DNA of 64,000 nt. Source: a virus. The stretch spans positions 24,417 to 88,416 of IMG/VR virus record IMGVR_UViG_3300020442_002635; one strand, 5' to 3'. The notes below the pieces were generated by a model that did not search any database, had not been told where the DNA came from, and saw only the letters and a list, made by a program, of their open reading frames with translations. Positions 1 through 9,037 of this stretch are shown here, one piece after another. Numbering within the stretch: the first letter of the stretch is position 1; each line of letters begins with the position of its first letter. The position numbers were made by a program, and so were the translations under genes.

Positions 1-192
1 TAAAACAAATTTATCTGATGTACTATCATAAGAAACAAGAAGACCATCTTTTGAATCATCTAAAGTTCCAAATGCAACATCACCCATCTCCCCTATTTGA
101 GAAGGTTGCCTTATAGATCTAACTGGAGGTTTTTCTGGTTGCTTCTTTTGAATTACTTTTGAAACAGACTGTATTTTTTTAACTACTGCCAT
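1..192 (-). CDS. Structural/tail protein, N-terminal fragment cut by window edge
   Basis: The minus strand is open from an ATG at 192-190 to the window edge, giving 64 codons that begin MAVVKKIQSVSKVIQ. A basic, Lys/Pro-rich leader is followed by a segment reading GDVAFGTLDDSKDGLLVSYD and then DSTSDKFVL. That style (a short 'D..SFG.L...G.VL.YDS.SDKFV' module) is what I know from repetitive neck or tail proteins of marine T4-like phages. Function is not assignable from the fragment. It lies only 5 bases downstream of the next gene's stop codon, so it is probably cotranscribed with it. Confidence 0.6.
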   Translation of the reverse strand, partial: MAVVKKIQSVSKVIQKKQPEKPPVRSIRQPSQIGEMGDVAFGTLDDSKDGLLVSYDSTSDKFVL

Positions 193-197
193 AATTC

Positions 198-533
198 TTA
201 AGTGGTAATTCCTGCTCTTACAAAGGCCATTCCCTCAACTAATCTTGATTTTGATCCAGAACCTGATGTCAAAACAACATCATAATAATATCTTCCTGGA
301 TCTAGATCAGTTGTTTGTGTATCTGTCAAAGAAATAGTAACTTCACCAATTGATGCTGTAATAGAAATTGAGAATGATGTAGAAGCAGAAGCACCTGAGT
401 GCTTCTTCATTTTCGCAGCAGCACTATATCCAGCAAGGTTGGATGCAGATCCATCTGATTCAGTTGAAACAAATGTTTCAGAAAAATCTGAACCCTGTGG
501 GATTGATATGTTAATGACTGGATTAACTGCCAT
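198..533 (-). CDS. Small phage structural protein, unknown function
   Basis: A 111-residue protein beginning MAVNPVINISIPQGSDF. It is Ser/Thr-rich and predicted all-beta, with 'GRYYYDVVLTSGSGSKSRLVEG' type strands near the C-terminus. That pattern resembles small beta-sandwich tail or neck accessory proteins common beside tail-fibre genes in T4-like marine phages. There are no catalytic motifs. A late promoter motif (GATAAATA) and the conserved A-rich leader lie directly upstream. I infer a virion component; the exact role is unknown. Confidence 0.6.
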   Translation of the reverse strand: MAVNPVINISIPQGSDFSETFVSTESDGSASNLAGYSAAAKMKKHSGASASTSFSISITASIGEVTISLTDTQTTDLDPGRYYYDVVLTSGSGSKSRLVEGMAFVRAGITT

Positions 534-547
534 GATGTCTTTTTAGT

Positions 548-554
548 TATTTAT
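548..554 (-). promoter_or_regulatory. T4-type late promoter motif for the 198-533 gene
   Basis: Minus-strand ATAAATA, preceded by G, followed by ACTAAAAAGACATC and the ATG at 533. The motif matches the T4/cyanophage late promoter core and overlaps the stop codon of the upstream RCC1 gene. No Shine-Dalgarno sequence is visible in the very short leader. Confidence 0.6.
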
Positions 555-3013
555 CACTCATCTTTAAGGTAAGCATTAAACTGCATATTACTATTTTGAT
601 ATGTACTTATACCAACACTTCCAAGTTTCCATTGTGTTCCTGGAATTTGGATTGGTGATGAATATGCAATCTCACTAGTATTATTACCAACTTCTCCACC
701 ATAAGCACCAAGACCCCACGCCCACAATGTTCCATCAGTCTTCTTAGCACGACTTCCATATCTAGTACATCTAAATTCATTAGTCCACTGAGTTCCTGAA
801 ATTTGAATTGGTGATGAATAATATGCATCATTATTAAGACCCAAAGAACCGTTGGAGTTTATTCCCCATGTCCATAGGTATCCATCTCCCTTACTAGCAA
901 GACAATGGTAATTACCTGATGACACATCAGTCCATGTTCCTGGAACTTGTGTTGGTGATGAACGATTTACTACATCATTGAGACCCAAACCACCATAAGT
1001 TTGATTAATTCCCCATCCCCAAAGAGTTCCATCAGTTTTAAGTGCCATAGCTCTAGAATACCCACCTACTGCATATTTCCATTCTGTTCCTGAAATTTGA
1101 TTTGGTGATGACCTAGGAACGCTGGCGCTGCTGTTGGTCCAACCCAGGGCTCCCATGTAATCATATCCCCATGACCACAATGTTCCATCAGTTTTTGTGC
1201 AATACATTGAATCTCTTCCAACAGCCGGTACACCCCATTCTGTTCCTGGAACTTGAGTTGGTGATGAACGACTTATACCTTGATCATTAACACCATGTTT
1301 ACCATTATTATCATTTCCCCATGTCCATAATGTTCCATCAGTCTTTTTGGCTATAGTAGTTCCGTATGTTTTTAATCCACCTTCCCATTGTGTCCCTGGA
1401 ACTTGAACTGGTGATGAACGATCTACTCTATCATTTGCACCATATTCTCCATTCTGATTAAGTCCCCATGCCCAAAGAGTTCCATCTGTTTTAACTGCTG
1501 TTATACATTCCTGCATTATATCAGTATGAATATTTTTCCATTGTGTCCCTGGAACTTGAACTGGTGATGAACGTTTTATTATATCACCTTGTCCCAGTTG
1601 TCCATATAGATTATCACCCGTCATATACAAACTATATGCTGGACTAGTTAAAGCAACAGTTCCAAAATAATAACTTGAAATACCAACACTATCGCTGGTT
1701 CTCATTGTATCTTGGAATGCATTTGCAGGGAACAGTACATAATAGTTTGTACCACCAATACCAAGATCGGTTGCAGGATTAATTGTTAAAGTTGCATTGT
1801 CAATAGAGATTGTTGAACTAGATCCAACAGTAGCAACATCAAATCTTTCTGATACATTATCTTGAACAACAATTTCCCCAATCATTGCAGGGTGAATACT
1901 GCACTGATAATAATATGTTCCTGGTGTAACTCCAAAAGTATCCCAGGTTGTGGTTGCTGTTCCTTCTCCTGTTAGTGTGCCTTCACTTACACTTGCACCA
2001 CCATCACTGACCCTAATATACAGTGGGTGATCTCCGTACACACTATTGCTGAATATGAGTGTATCACCAACATTTACTGTAATAGTTACATTATTTCCAC
2101 TTACAGCACCACTTCTATCATTTCCTGCTACACCATAGAGACCAGCTCCTGGAGATGTAATTGCCTGGGTGTATGATAATTCTTCTGTTTGAATCGTAAC
2201 AATACCAACATTTGCTGAGATTGGTTTTTGAAACGTTAAAACAATATTTGTATCTGCTGCAATTCCAGTTGCACCAATACCAGGACTATAGACAAGAGGT
2301 TCTAATGCACCACCAATGTTCGTCAGTCCTGATCCATCACCACTAAATGATGTAGCTGTAATGATTCCTGTTGTATTGATACTACCTGTGGTTCCAATAC
2401 CAGCAACGACACCTTCTAAACCCGATCCATCACCATAGAATACTGATGCTGTAACAATACCAGCAGTAATACCATCAGAACTTACTGTTGCACCTGATCC
2501 AATAGTGACTCTATTTGTAGATCCATTTACTACGATACTACTAGTTCCAATGGTTGCAATACCAGTGATAGTAATGTTACCTGCAGTATCCCAATTTGGG
2601 CCTCCAGATGTTAAGTTGTAACCATATATAGATCCATCATCTACAGATGACATCTGAACTTTACCACCAAATACAAGACCATAGAAGGTCAATGCTGCAT
2701 CAGGTGCTGTTGTAAATGTAATATTACTTCCTGATGTTGTATAATCTGTTCCTGCTTCTTGTACAACACCACCAAGACTGATAATGACTTGAGCATCACT
2801 TACTGGAGTAATAGGATAACTTCCAGAAGTTAATGCAAAGGTTGTATCAGATCCATTAAAGGACCCTGATATATTATCAAGTTCCTTTATATTTTTTGGA
2901 TTTTGAGTATTGAAGTTAATCCAAACGGTACCATTCCATTGATACACATTCCCTGATGCAGTATCAACATGAATTTGGTTTACACTTGGACTTCCAGGAA
3001 ATGATAGTGCCAT
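554..3013 (-). CDS. RCC1 seven-blade propeller tail protein with inserted cupredoxin domain
   Basis: 819 residues. Residues 1-117 form an N-terminal module shared with the next two genes, including YQWNGTVWI. Residues 190-235 carry phage-fibre motifs of the type GDGSGLTNIGG. Residues ~240-450 are a Big_5/SbsA-like Ig domain. This domain is interrupted at ~280-388 by a cupredoxin-like domain with candidate type-1 copper ligands H329, C371, H374 and M377. The C-terminal half (~460-815) contains seven RCC1 repeats of about 50 residues, each with KTDGTLWAWG and RSSPxQVPGTxW. Known RCC1 domains are seven-bladed propellers that bind ligands. I infer a tail adhesin or receptor-binding protein. The recurrence of the propeller in nine genes argues for virion display, not a chromatin role. 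Confidence 0.75.
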   Translation of the reverse strand: MALSFPGSPSVNQIHVDTASGNVYQWNGTVWINFNTQNPKNIKELDNISGSFNGSDTTFALTSGSYPITPVSDAQVIISLGGVVQEAGTDYTTSGSNITFTTAPDAALTFYGLVFGGKVQMSSVDDGSIYGYNLTSGGPNWDTAGNITITGIATIGTSSIVVNGSTNRVTIGSGATVSSDGITAGIVTASVFYGDGSGLEGVVAGIGTTGSINTTGIITATSFSGDGSGLTNIGGALEPLVYSPGIGATGIAADTNIVLTFQKPISANVGIVTIQTEELSYTQAITSPGAGLYGVAGNDRSGAVSGNNVTITVNVGDTLIFSNSVYGDHPLYIRVSDGGASVSEGTLTGEGTATTTWDTFGVTPGTYYYQCSIHPAMIGEIVVQDNVSERFDVATVGSSSTISIDNATLTINPATDLGIGGTNYYVLFPANAFQDTMRTSDSVGISSYYFGTVALTSPAYSLYMTGDNLYGQLGQGDIIKRSSPVQVPGTQWKNIHTDIMQECITAVKTDGTLWAWGLNQNGEYGANDRVDRSSPVQVPGTQWEGGLKTYGTTIAKKTDGTLWTWGNDNNGKHGVNDQGISRSSPTQVPGTEWGVPAVGRDSMYCTKTDGTLWSWGYDYMGALGWTNSSASVPRSSPNQISGTEWKYAVGGYSRAMALKTDGTLWGWGINQTYGGLGLNDVVNRSSPTQVPGTWTDVSSGNYHCLASKGDGYLWTWGINSNGSLGLNNDAYYSSPIQISGTQWTNEFRCTRYGSRAKKTDGTLWAWGLGAYGGEVGNNTSEIAYSSPIQIPGTQWKLGSVGISTYQNSNMQFNAYLKDE

Positions 3014-3034
3014 TATTGTCTACACTTTTTTAGT

Positions 3035-3041
3035 TATTTAT
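3035..3041 (-). promoter_or_regulatory. Late promoter motif for the 554-3013 RCC1 gene
   Basis: Minus-strand CATAAATAACTAAAAAA overlaps the TAA stop of the upstream gene (3040-3038). The distance to the ATG at 3013 is about 21 bases. The ATAAATA core is the T4-like late promoter, and the ACTAAAAA extension is shared with five other promoters in this cluster. Confidence 0.65.
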
Positions 3042-5197
3042 GGATAATCCTTCAAGTAGAATGTTGAACCTTCAGCAACTTGTCCATAAGCCCATTTGGT
3101 TCCTGGAACTTGTACTGGTGATGAATACTGCACAGAGCCACTATCATTAAGTCCAAATCTTCCAGGGCTTTGATTACCCCACATCCAGAATGTTCCATCA
3201 GTCTTAGTTGCACAATAGAAATAGTTACCACCACTAACCATTTCCCATTGATTTCCTGGAATTTGTACTGGTGATGAATAATAGTTAACTGTGGTGCTAT
3301 TTTGAGCAAATCCCCCACTTCCACCATTTCCACCTAGAGCCCATAGTGTTCCATCTGTTTTAATTGCAAAAGTAACTTGACCAGCACTAGTAAACTTCCA
3401 TTCACCTGGGATTTGGTGTGGTGATGAACGTCTTACTAGATCATTTATACCACATTCTCCATGATCATTATATCCCCATGCCCACAGACTGTTATCTTCT
3501 TTTATGGCCATCATTGGTCTTTGTTTATGAGATTGACCATTTTTACTTGACCATGTTCCTGGAATTTGAATTGGTGAGGAATAAGATATTGTAGTGTTTT
3601 GGCCAAGATTACCGTAACCATTATCTCCCCATACCCACATTGTTCCATCTGTTTTGAAAGCATATGACATTCGATCGCCTTCATTACATTCCTGAACTCC
3701 AGAAAGTTTCCATTGGGTTCCTTGAATTTGAACTGGTGATTGGTAATCAGTGGTGTTATTTAATCCAAGATTACCATATCCATTCTCACCCCAACCCCAT
3801 AGTGTTCCGTCAGTTTTGGTTGCCAATGCATACCTGCTTGTGGCACCACCCATGAAAATATCATTCCATTGGGTTCCTTGAATTTGAGTTGGTGATGAGC
3901 GATGTTCATTATTAGATAATCCTAATATACCACCATTAGCTTGCCCCCATGCCCACAGTGTTCCATCAGTCTTAGTTCCAAGTGCCGAATTCCTTTGATT
4001 AGTGACGTATCGCCATGAATTCCCTGAAATCTGGGCTGGTGATGAATAAGATATTCCTTGATTGTTTTGGCCAAGAACTCCACTACTACCAGAACCTGAT
4101 GCAAAAAGTTGGAAAGTTCCATCAAATGGATCAGTATAAGTTACCCCTTCAGTTTCAAAGGAATAAGTTGAAATTCCTGGAGATGATGAAGTATTCAGTA
4201 TATCTTTGTAAGAACCAGCAGGAACTGCAACATAAATTGATGTAGAGAAACTAAAATTAGAAGCTGGATTAATTGTAATTTGACCACCACTGATTGTAAT
4301 ATTATCACTAGTTGCTACATCAAAACTTTCTACTGTTGATCCATCAGCAGCACCTTCTTTGAGTGTGATGGTTCCAGTATTAGCCTTAACTGGTTTGTTG
4401 AAAGTAATAACGATATTTGACGTTGCACCTACTCCTGTTGCAGCAATGCCAGGACTGTATGAAATGGCGTGCATTTGTCCGCCAATATTTGTAAGTTCTG
4501 CTCCAGATCCACTAAATGATGATGCAGTAATGATACCAGATGTATTAACACTATCTGTGGTTCCAATTCCACTGGTAACACCATCTAAATTAGATCCATC
4601 ACCATAGAATGTTGTTGCAGTAACGATACCAGATCCACCAATTACAATACCACTTGCATTTATTGTGGCTCCTGTTCCTACTCTTATCTCATTTGATGGA
4701 CCATCAATAACAACACTACTTGATCCAACAGTAACAATACCAGCAACAGTTACATCTCCTCCAACGTTCCATATAGGACCACCAGTACTAAGTGAGGATG
4801 TAGTAATTGATCCTGCAGCAACACTATTCATGGATACTGATGATCCATAGAACATACCTTGGAAAGTCAGACCTGCATCTGGTGCAGTTGTAAATGTTAT
4901 CTGATCTCCAGAGATTGTAAAGTCATCACCAGCATTTTGTAAGATGCCACCAATAACAATAGTGATTTGATTAACACTTAAAGGATAAACCTTTGTTGAT
5001 CCATTTGCAAATGTTAGTGAAAATGTCGTGGTGGATCCATTAAAAGAACTCGATATATCATCAAATTCTTTTAATGATGTTGTTTGTGTGGATGCAACAG
5101 AAATCCATACAGTTCCATTCCACTGGTAGGTAAAACCTGACGTATTATCAGTGAAGTATTCATTTGTGGCTGGATTGTCTGGAAAATTAAGAGCCAT
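3038..5197 (-). CDS. RCC1 seven-blade propeller tail protein
   Basis: 719 residues with the same N-terminal module as its two neighbours (MALNFPDNPATNEYF, then WNGTVWIS). Fibre-type GDGSNLDGV repeats follow, then a complete, uninterrupted Big_5-like domain (KPVKANTGTITLKEG to STYSFETEG). Seven RCC1 blades lie at ~355-719, with SSPxQI(P/Q)GTxW closing each blade. The last blade ends close to the C-terminus, as expected for a free propeller at a fibre tip. It sits in a tandem of six paralogues, each with its own late promoter. The propeller fold is well supported; the role in host attachment is inferred. Confidence 0.75.
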   Translation of the reverse strand: MALNFPDNPATNEYFTDNTSGFTYQWNGTVWISVASTQTTSLKEFDDISSSFNGSTTTFSLTFANGSTKVYPLSVNQITIVIGGILQNAGDDFTISGDQITFTTAPDAGLTFQGMFYGSSVSMNSVAAGSITTSSLSTGGPIWNVGGDVTVAGIVTVGSSSVVIDGPSNEIRVGTGATINASGIVIGGSGIVTATTFYGDGSNLDGVTSGIGTTDSVNTSGIITASSFSGSGAELTNIGGQMHAISYSPGIAATGVGATSNIVITFNKPVKANTGTITLKEGAADGSTVESFDVATSDNITISGGQITINPASNFSFSTSIYVAVPAGSYKDILNTSSSPGISTYSFETEGVTYTDPFDGTFQLFASGSGSSGVLGQNNQGISYSSPAQISGNSWRYVTNQRNSALGTKTDGTLWAWGQANGGILGLSNNEHRSSPTQIQGTQWNDIFMGGATSRYALATKTDGTLWGWGENGYGNLGLNNTTDYQSPVQIQGTQWKLSGVQECNEGDRMSYAFKTDGTMWVWGDNGYGNLGQNTTISYSSPIQIPGTWSSKNGQSHKQRPMMAIKEDNSLWAWGYNDHGECGINDLVRRSSPHQIPGEWKFTSAGQVTFAIKTDGTLWALGGNGGSGGFAQNSTTVNYYSSPVQIPGNQWEMVSGGNYFYCATKTDGTFWMWGNQSPGRFGLNDSGSVQYSSPVQVPGTKWAYGQVAEGSTFYLKDYP

Positions 5198-5217
5198 TAT
5201 TCCTACACTTTTTTAGT

Positions 5218-5224
5218 TATTTAT
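5218..5224 (-). promoter_or_regulatory. Late promoter motif for the 3038-5197 RCC1 gene
   Basis: Minus-strand CATAAATAACTAAAAAA overlaps the stop of the upstream gene and lies about 20 bases from the ATG. It is the same cassette as at 3035-3041 (GTGTAGGAATA before ATG), which suggests promoter and gene duplicated as one unit. Confidence 0.65.
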
Positions 5225-7374
5225 GAGTAGTTCTTCATCAAAAATGTTGAACCTTCAGCAACGACCCCATAAGCCCATTGGGTTCCTGGAACTTGGATTG
5301 GTGATGAATATGAAGTGGTTAGACCATTATTGTTTCCAAATCTTCCGGGAGCACTATATCCCCACATCCAGAGTGATCCATCAGTCTTAGTTGCGACATA
5401 GAAATAGTTACCACCCTGAACTGTTTCCCATTGTGTTCCTGGAATTTGAATTGGAGAGGAACGAGGTACGTCAGCAATGTTTAAAGGTATACTTCCATTG
5501 CTGCCATTTCCACCTATGCACCATAGTGTCCCATCTGTTTTAATTCCAAAATTGGCTTGTCCAGAAGTAACCATATTCCATTCACCTGGAACTTGTTTTG
5601 GTGATGAACGTTGTGCCGTATCATTAAATCCCAAGTTTCCATTACCATTATATCCCCATGCCCACAGACTGTTATCTTCTTTTATTGCAAATACTCCCCT
5701 TGAGAAATAGAATCGACCATTTTCAGTTTCCCATGTTCCTGGAATTTGAACTGGTGATGAACAAGTTACTTCATTATTTTGACCAAGCGATCCACCACTA
5801 TTAGAACCCCATCCCCATAGGCTTCCATCAGTTTTGAAAGCAAATGCCGACGATGTACCTTCATTAGCTTCACCAAAAGCAACTTTCCATTGGGTTCCTT
5901 GAACTTGAACTGGTGATCCATTATCGTTAATGTTATTGTGTCCAAGTTGACCGTGGCCATTGGTTCCCCACGTCCATAATGTTCCATCAGTTTTGGTTGC
6001 CATTGCAGCCTTTGAAGTTTGAGCAGTCATAGCAATATCATTCCATTGGGTTCCTGGAATTTGTTTTGGCGATGAAAAAGGTGTAAGATTATTATGACCT
6101 AATACATAACCACTACCATCTCCCCAACTCCATAGTGATCCATCAGTTTTGGTTGCAATTGCCGAATTCCTTTGATTGACAGCATATCGCCATGAATCCC
6201 CTGAAATTTGTCTTGGTGATGAATAATTTATTCCGGAGTTATTGTGACCAAGAACTCCACTACTACCAGAACCTGTTGTATAAAGTTGGAAAGTTCCATC
6301 AAATGGATCACTATAAGGTAATGTTAAAGCAGTTACAAAGGTAAAGCTTGTAATGCCTAAGTTTCCACCAGTATCATAACTATCTCTGACTGTATTTGCA
6401 GGAACCTCAACAAAGTATGTTGTACCTGTACCAAGAGTTGAGTCTGGTGTAATGGAAAGTGTTGCTCCAGAAATTGCAATAGTAGAACTTGATCCTACAG
6501 TTGCGACATCAAAACTTTCTACAATCGTACCACTAATTGAATTCTCTCTTAAATTGATAACTCCAGTATTTTTTGTAATGGATTTGGTAAATGTAATACC
6601 AATACCAGTATCAGTTGCTGCTTGTGTTGCACCAATACCAGGGTTGTAGATTAATCCTGCAAGATATCCACCTACGTCAGTTAGATTTCTACCGTCTCCT
6701 GTAAATGATGTTGCAGTAATAATACCTGATGTATTAGCACTTCCATCAGTTCCAAGTCCACCAACAATACCATCTAAATTAGATCCATCACCAACATATG
6801 ATCCTGCAGTGATAATACCAACGATATCAATACCACTTTCATTAATCGTACCTGCAGTACCTACAGTAATCTGATTTGCATCTCCATCAAGAGTAACACT
6901 ACTCGTTCCAGATGTTAAAATGCCACTTACAATAAAATCACCAGAGGAATTCCATGAGAATCCACCAGTTGATAGTGCTTCTGGGCCTACACTTGCATTA
7001 GGTAATGTTGATTTTGATTGATCAGTTTGTAATACCTGAGCAAAGAATGTCAGACCATTAGTTGGTGGTGTTGAAAATGTAATCTGCGTACCAAATACAG
7101 AGTAATCATCACCTGGATTCTGTAAAACACCACCAAGACTAACAATTGTCTTATTAGTTTCTAATGGAGCAATTACTTCTCCATTACATAAGAAATCAAA
7201 AACCGCTTCACTTCCATCGAAAGAAGCAGAAATGTCATCAACCTGTTTTATATTGCCAATCTTTCTATCAACGGTACTTATCCAGACAGTCCCATTCCAG
7301 GTATATGTAAAACCAGAAGTACTATCTCTATATGTATCATTTAGACTGGGATTATCTGGAAAATTAAGTGCCAT
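5221..7374 (-). CDS. RCC1 seven-blade propeller tail protein
   Basis: 717 residues and closely similar in architecture to the 3038-5197 product. It has the N-terminal module (MALNFPDNPSLNDTY), fibre-type GDGSNLDGIVGG and GDGRNLTDVGGY motifs, a Big_5-like domain at ~236-345 that ends near SFTFVTALTLPYS, and then seven RCC1 blades. Final blades contain RSSPIQIPGTQW and YSSPIQVPGTQW. The 3' ends of this and the neighbouring paralogue encode nearly the same terminal residues (YGVVAEGSTF versus YGQVAEGSTF), indicating recent duplication or gene conversion. Inferred role: interchangeable receptor-binding tip. Confidence 0.75.
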   Translation of the reverse strand: MALNFPDNPSLNDTYRDSTSGFTYTWNGTVWISTVDRKIGNIKQVDDISASFDGSEAVFDFLCNGEVIAPLETNKTIVSLGGVLQNPGDDYSVFGTQITFSTPPTNGLTFFAQVLQTDQSKSTLPNASVGPEALSTGGFSWNSSGDFIVSGILTSGTSSVTLDGDANQITVGTAGTINESGIDIVGIITAGSYVGDGSNLDGIVGGLGTDGSANTSGIITATSFTGDGRNLTDVGGYLAGLIYNPGIGATQAATDTGIGITFTKSITKNTGVINLRENSISGTIVESFDVATVGSSSTIAISGATLSITPDSTLGTGTTYFVEVPANTVRDSYDTGGNLGITSFTFVTALTLPYSDPFDGTFQLYTTGSGSSGVLGHNNSGINYSSPRQISGDSWRYAVNQRNSAIATKTDGSLWSWGDGSGYVLGHNNLTPFSSPKQIPGTQWNDIAMTAQTSKAAMATKTDGTLWTWGTNGHGQLGHNNINDNGSPVQVQGTQWKVAFGEANEGTSSAFAFKTDGSLWGWGSNSGGSLGQNNEVTCSSPVQIPGTWETENGRFYFSRGVFAIKEDNSLWAWGYNGNGNLGFNDTAQRSSPKQVPGEWNMVTSGQANFGIKTDGTLWCIGGNGSNGSIPLNIADVPRSSPIQIPGTQWETVQGGNYFYVATKTDGSLWMWGYSAPGRFGNNNGLTTSYSSPIQVPGTQWAYGVVAEGSTFLMKNYS

Positions 7375-7391
7375 TATGCCTACTTTTTAGT

Positions 7392-7398
7392 TATTTAT
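7392..7398 (-). promoter_or_regulatory. Late promoter motif for the 5221-7374 RCC1 gene
   Basis: Minus-strand CATAAATAACTAAAAAGTAGG, followed by CATA and the ATG at 7374. ATAAATA core of T4-like late promoters, same extended cassette as its neighbours. Confidence 0.65.
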
Positions 7399-7406
7399 GA
7401 AGTGCC

Positions 7407-9017
7407 TTATGAGACTGTTCCTCTAAAGGCAAATGTAGTAGCTTCTGCAGACATTCCAACATACCAATTTGTTCCAGGAATTTGTACTGGTGATGAACGA
7501 GGTATTACATCATTCAAACCAAGTCTACCATTTTCATTATATCCAGACACCCAAAATGTACCATCAGTTTTGGTTGCTTGTAAAAAATAATTACCAGCTA
7601 TAGCTTCATTCCATTGGGTTCCTGAAACTTGTTTTGGTGATGAATAACTTACATGATCATTATGAGAAAGATAACCATAAGTACCTACTCCCCATGTCCA
7701 TAATGTACCATCAGTTTTAGTTGCAGCAGTTCCTTGGGATCCTGCAATAGTTTTCCATTGGGTTCCTGGAATTTGAATTGGTGATGAATAATTGCCATAT
7801 GTGACATTAGTACCCAATCTATCACCCATTCCCCACACCCATAATGATCCATCAGTTTTCATACCTGCCATACAATAAGCCGTGTTAGATTTAAAATTAT
7901 CACTATCCCATTGTGTTCCTGGAACTTGAACTGGTGAAGAAGTATAATAACTTACATTCTGTCCAGTGTATCTATCATTGCCACATGTCCATAATGTACC
8001 ATCAGTTTTGAATGCAAAAAATGCGTTTCCACCATCATTAGCACTGTTTCTTGCAAGAACCCAATTTGTTCCTGGAACTTGAACTGGTGATGAACGATGT
8101 ACTCTATCATTTATGCCCAATTGCCCACTATCATTATTACCCCACGCCCACAATGTTCCATCATCTTTAGATGCTAAACAAGCACTATAAGGATGAGTAG
8201 TTTTAACCCATTGGGTTCCAGGAATTTGGATCGGTGATGAAATATCATCGGATGGATCGTTTATACCCAAACGTCCCTCAGAATTGCGACCCCATACCCA
8301 TAATGTTCCATCACTTTTTATTCCATAAACTGCTTGCAAAGTTGTATTAATTTCCCTCCAATTTGTTCCTGGAATTTGAACTGGTGATGAGCGATGAGTA
8401 GTATAATTTTGACCTAACTGACCATAAGATCCTTGTCCCGCTACAAATAATTCTGCATTAAGACCTGGTGGAGGAGCATCATATTGCATTGCTTCATAAC
8501 CATACCAAGTAACACCTTGGTCTCTTGTGGTTAAATTGAAGATCTGCACATCATTAGCACTACTACTATCAATTAATGTAGGAGCAGATCCACCATTCCA
8601 GATGATAGATTCTGGCCAAGTAATAGTTCTTGCATCAGTTGTATCATCCTTTACTCTTATAAAGAAAAGTTCTTGTACTGATTCTGTACTTGCAAATGCA
8701 ACAGTAGTATCAGTATCTTGCGTAAAGTAAATTACATTACCAGCAGAAAGATCAATTGTTGTTGTACCTGATTGTGCTGCTGTTGTTTGTCCTACATATC
8801 CTGCTGCTGCAACCCCATCTAGGTTTGATCCATCACCATAAAATGATGTTGCAGTAACAACACCTGCAGTAACATTTGCTCCGGCAGCAAGACCAGTAAC
8901 AGTACCACCAGAACCAACAAAAGATGTTGCTGTTACAATACCAGCACCAGTCACATTAATTCCTGGCGGAGTAAACGTATCTATAGGTGAAATTAATTGT
9001 GCCTTTTGTTGACTCAT
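7407..9017 (-). CDS. RCC1 seven-blade propeller tail protein, second N-terminal class
   Basis: 536 residues with a different N-terminus from the three downstream paralogues: MSQQKAQLISPIDTF, fibre motifs (GIVTATSFYGDGSNLDG), then a ~100-residue beta domain (TTTIDLSAGNVIYFT to QGVTWYGYEAM). That beta domain resembles the C-terminal domain of the 1948-residue tail protein at 35907-41753. Seven RCC1 blades follow (~185-536). Shared N-termini imply attachment to the same virion partner, with the propeller as the exposed part. Late promoter upstream, no Shine-Dalgarno sequence. Adhesin role inferred. Confidence 0.75.
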   Translation of the reverse strand: MSQQKAQLISPIDTFTPPGINVTGAGIVTATSFVGSGGTVTGLAAGANVTAGVVTATSFYGDGSNLDGVAAAGYVGQTTAAQSGTTTIDLSAGNVIYFTQDTDTTVAFASTESVQELFFIRVKDDTTDARTITWPESIIWNGGSAPTLIDSSSANDVQIFNLTTRDQGVTWYGYEAMQYDAPPPGLNAELFVAGQGSYGQLGQNYTTHRSSPVQIPGTNWREINTTLQAVYGIKSDGTLWVWGRNSEGRLGINDPSDDISSPIQIPGTQWVKTTHPYSACLASKDDGTLWAWGNNDSGQLGINDRVHRSSPVQVPGTNWVLARNSANDGGNAFFAFKTDGTLWTCGNDRYTGQNVSYYTSSPVQVPGTQWDSDNFKSNTAYCMAGMKTDGSLWVWGMGDRLGTNVTYGNYSSPIQIPGTQWKTIAGSQGTAATKTDGTLWTWGVGTYGYLSHNDHVSYSSPKQVSGTQWNEAIAGNYFLQATKTDGTFWVSGYNENGRLGLNDVIPRSSPVQIPGTNWYVGMSAEATTFAFRGTVS

Positions 9018-9030
9018 GGTGTTTTTTAGT

Positions 9031-9037
9031 TATTTAT
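9031..9037 (-). promoter_or_regulatory. Late promoter motif for the 7407-9017 RCC1 gene
   Basis: Minus-strand AATAAATAACTAAAAAACACC then ATG. Only 13 bases separate the ATAAATA core from the start codon, so a transcript starting 5-7 bases after the motif would be nearly leaderless. Confidence 0.65.
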
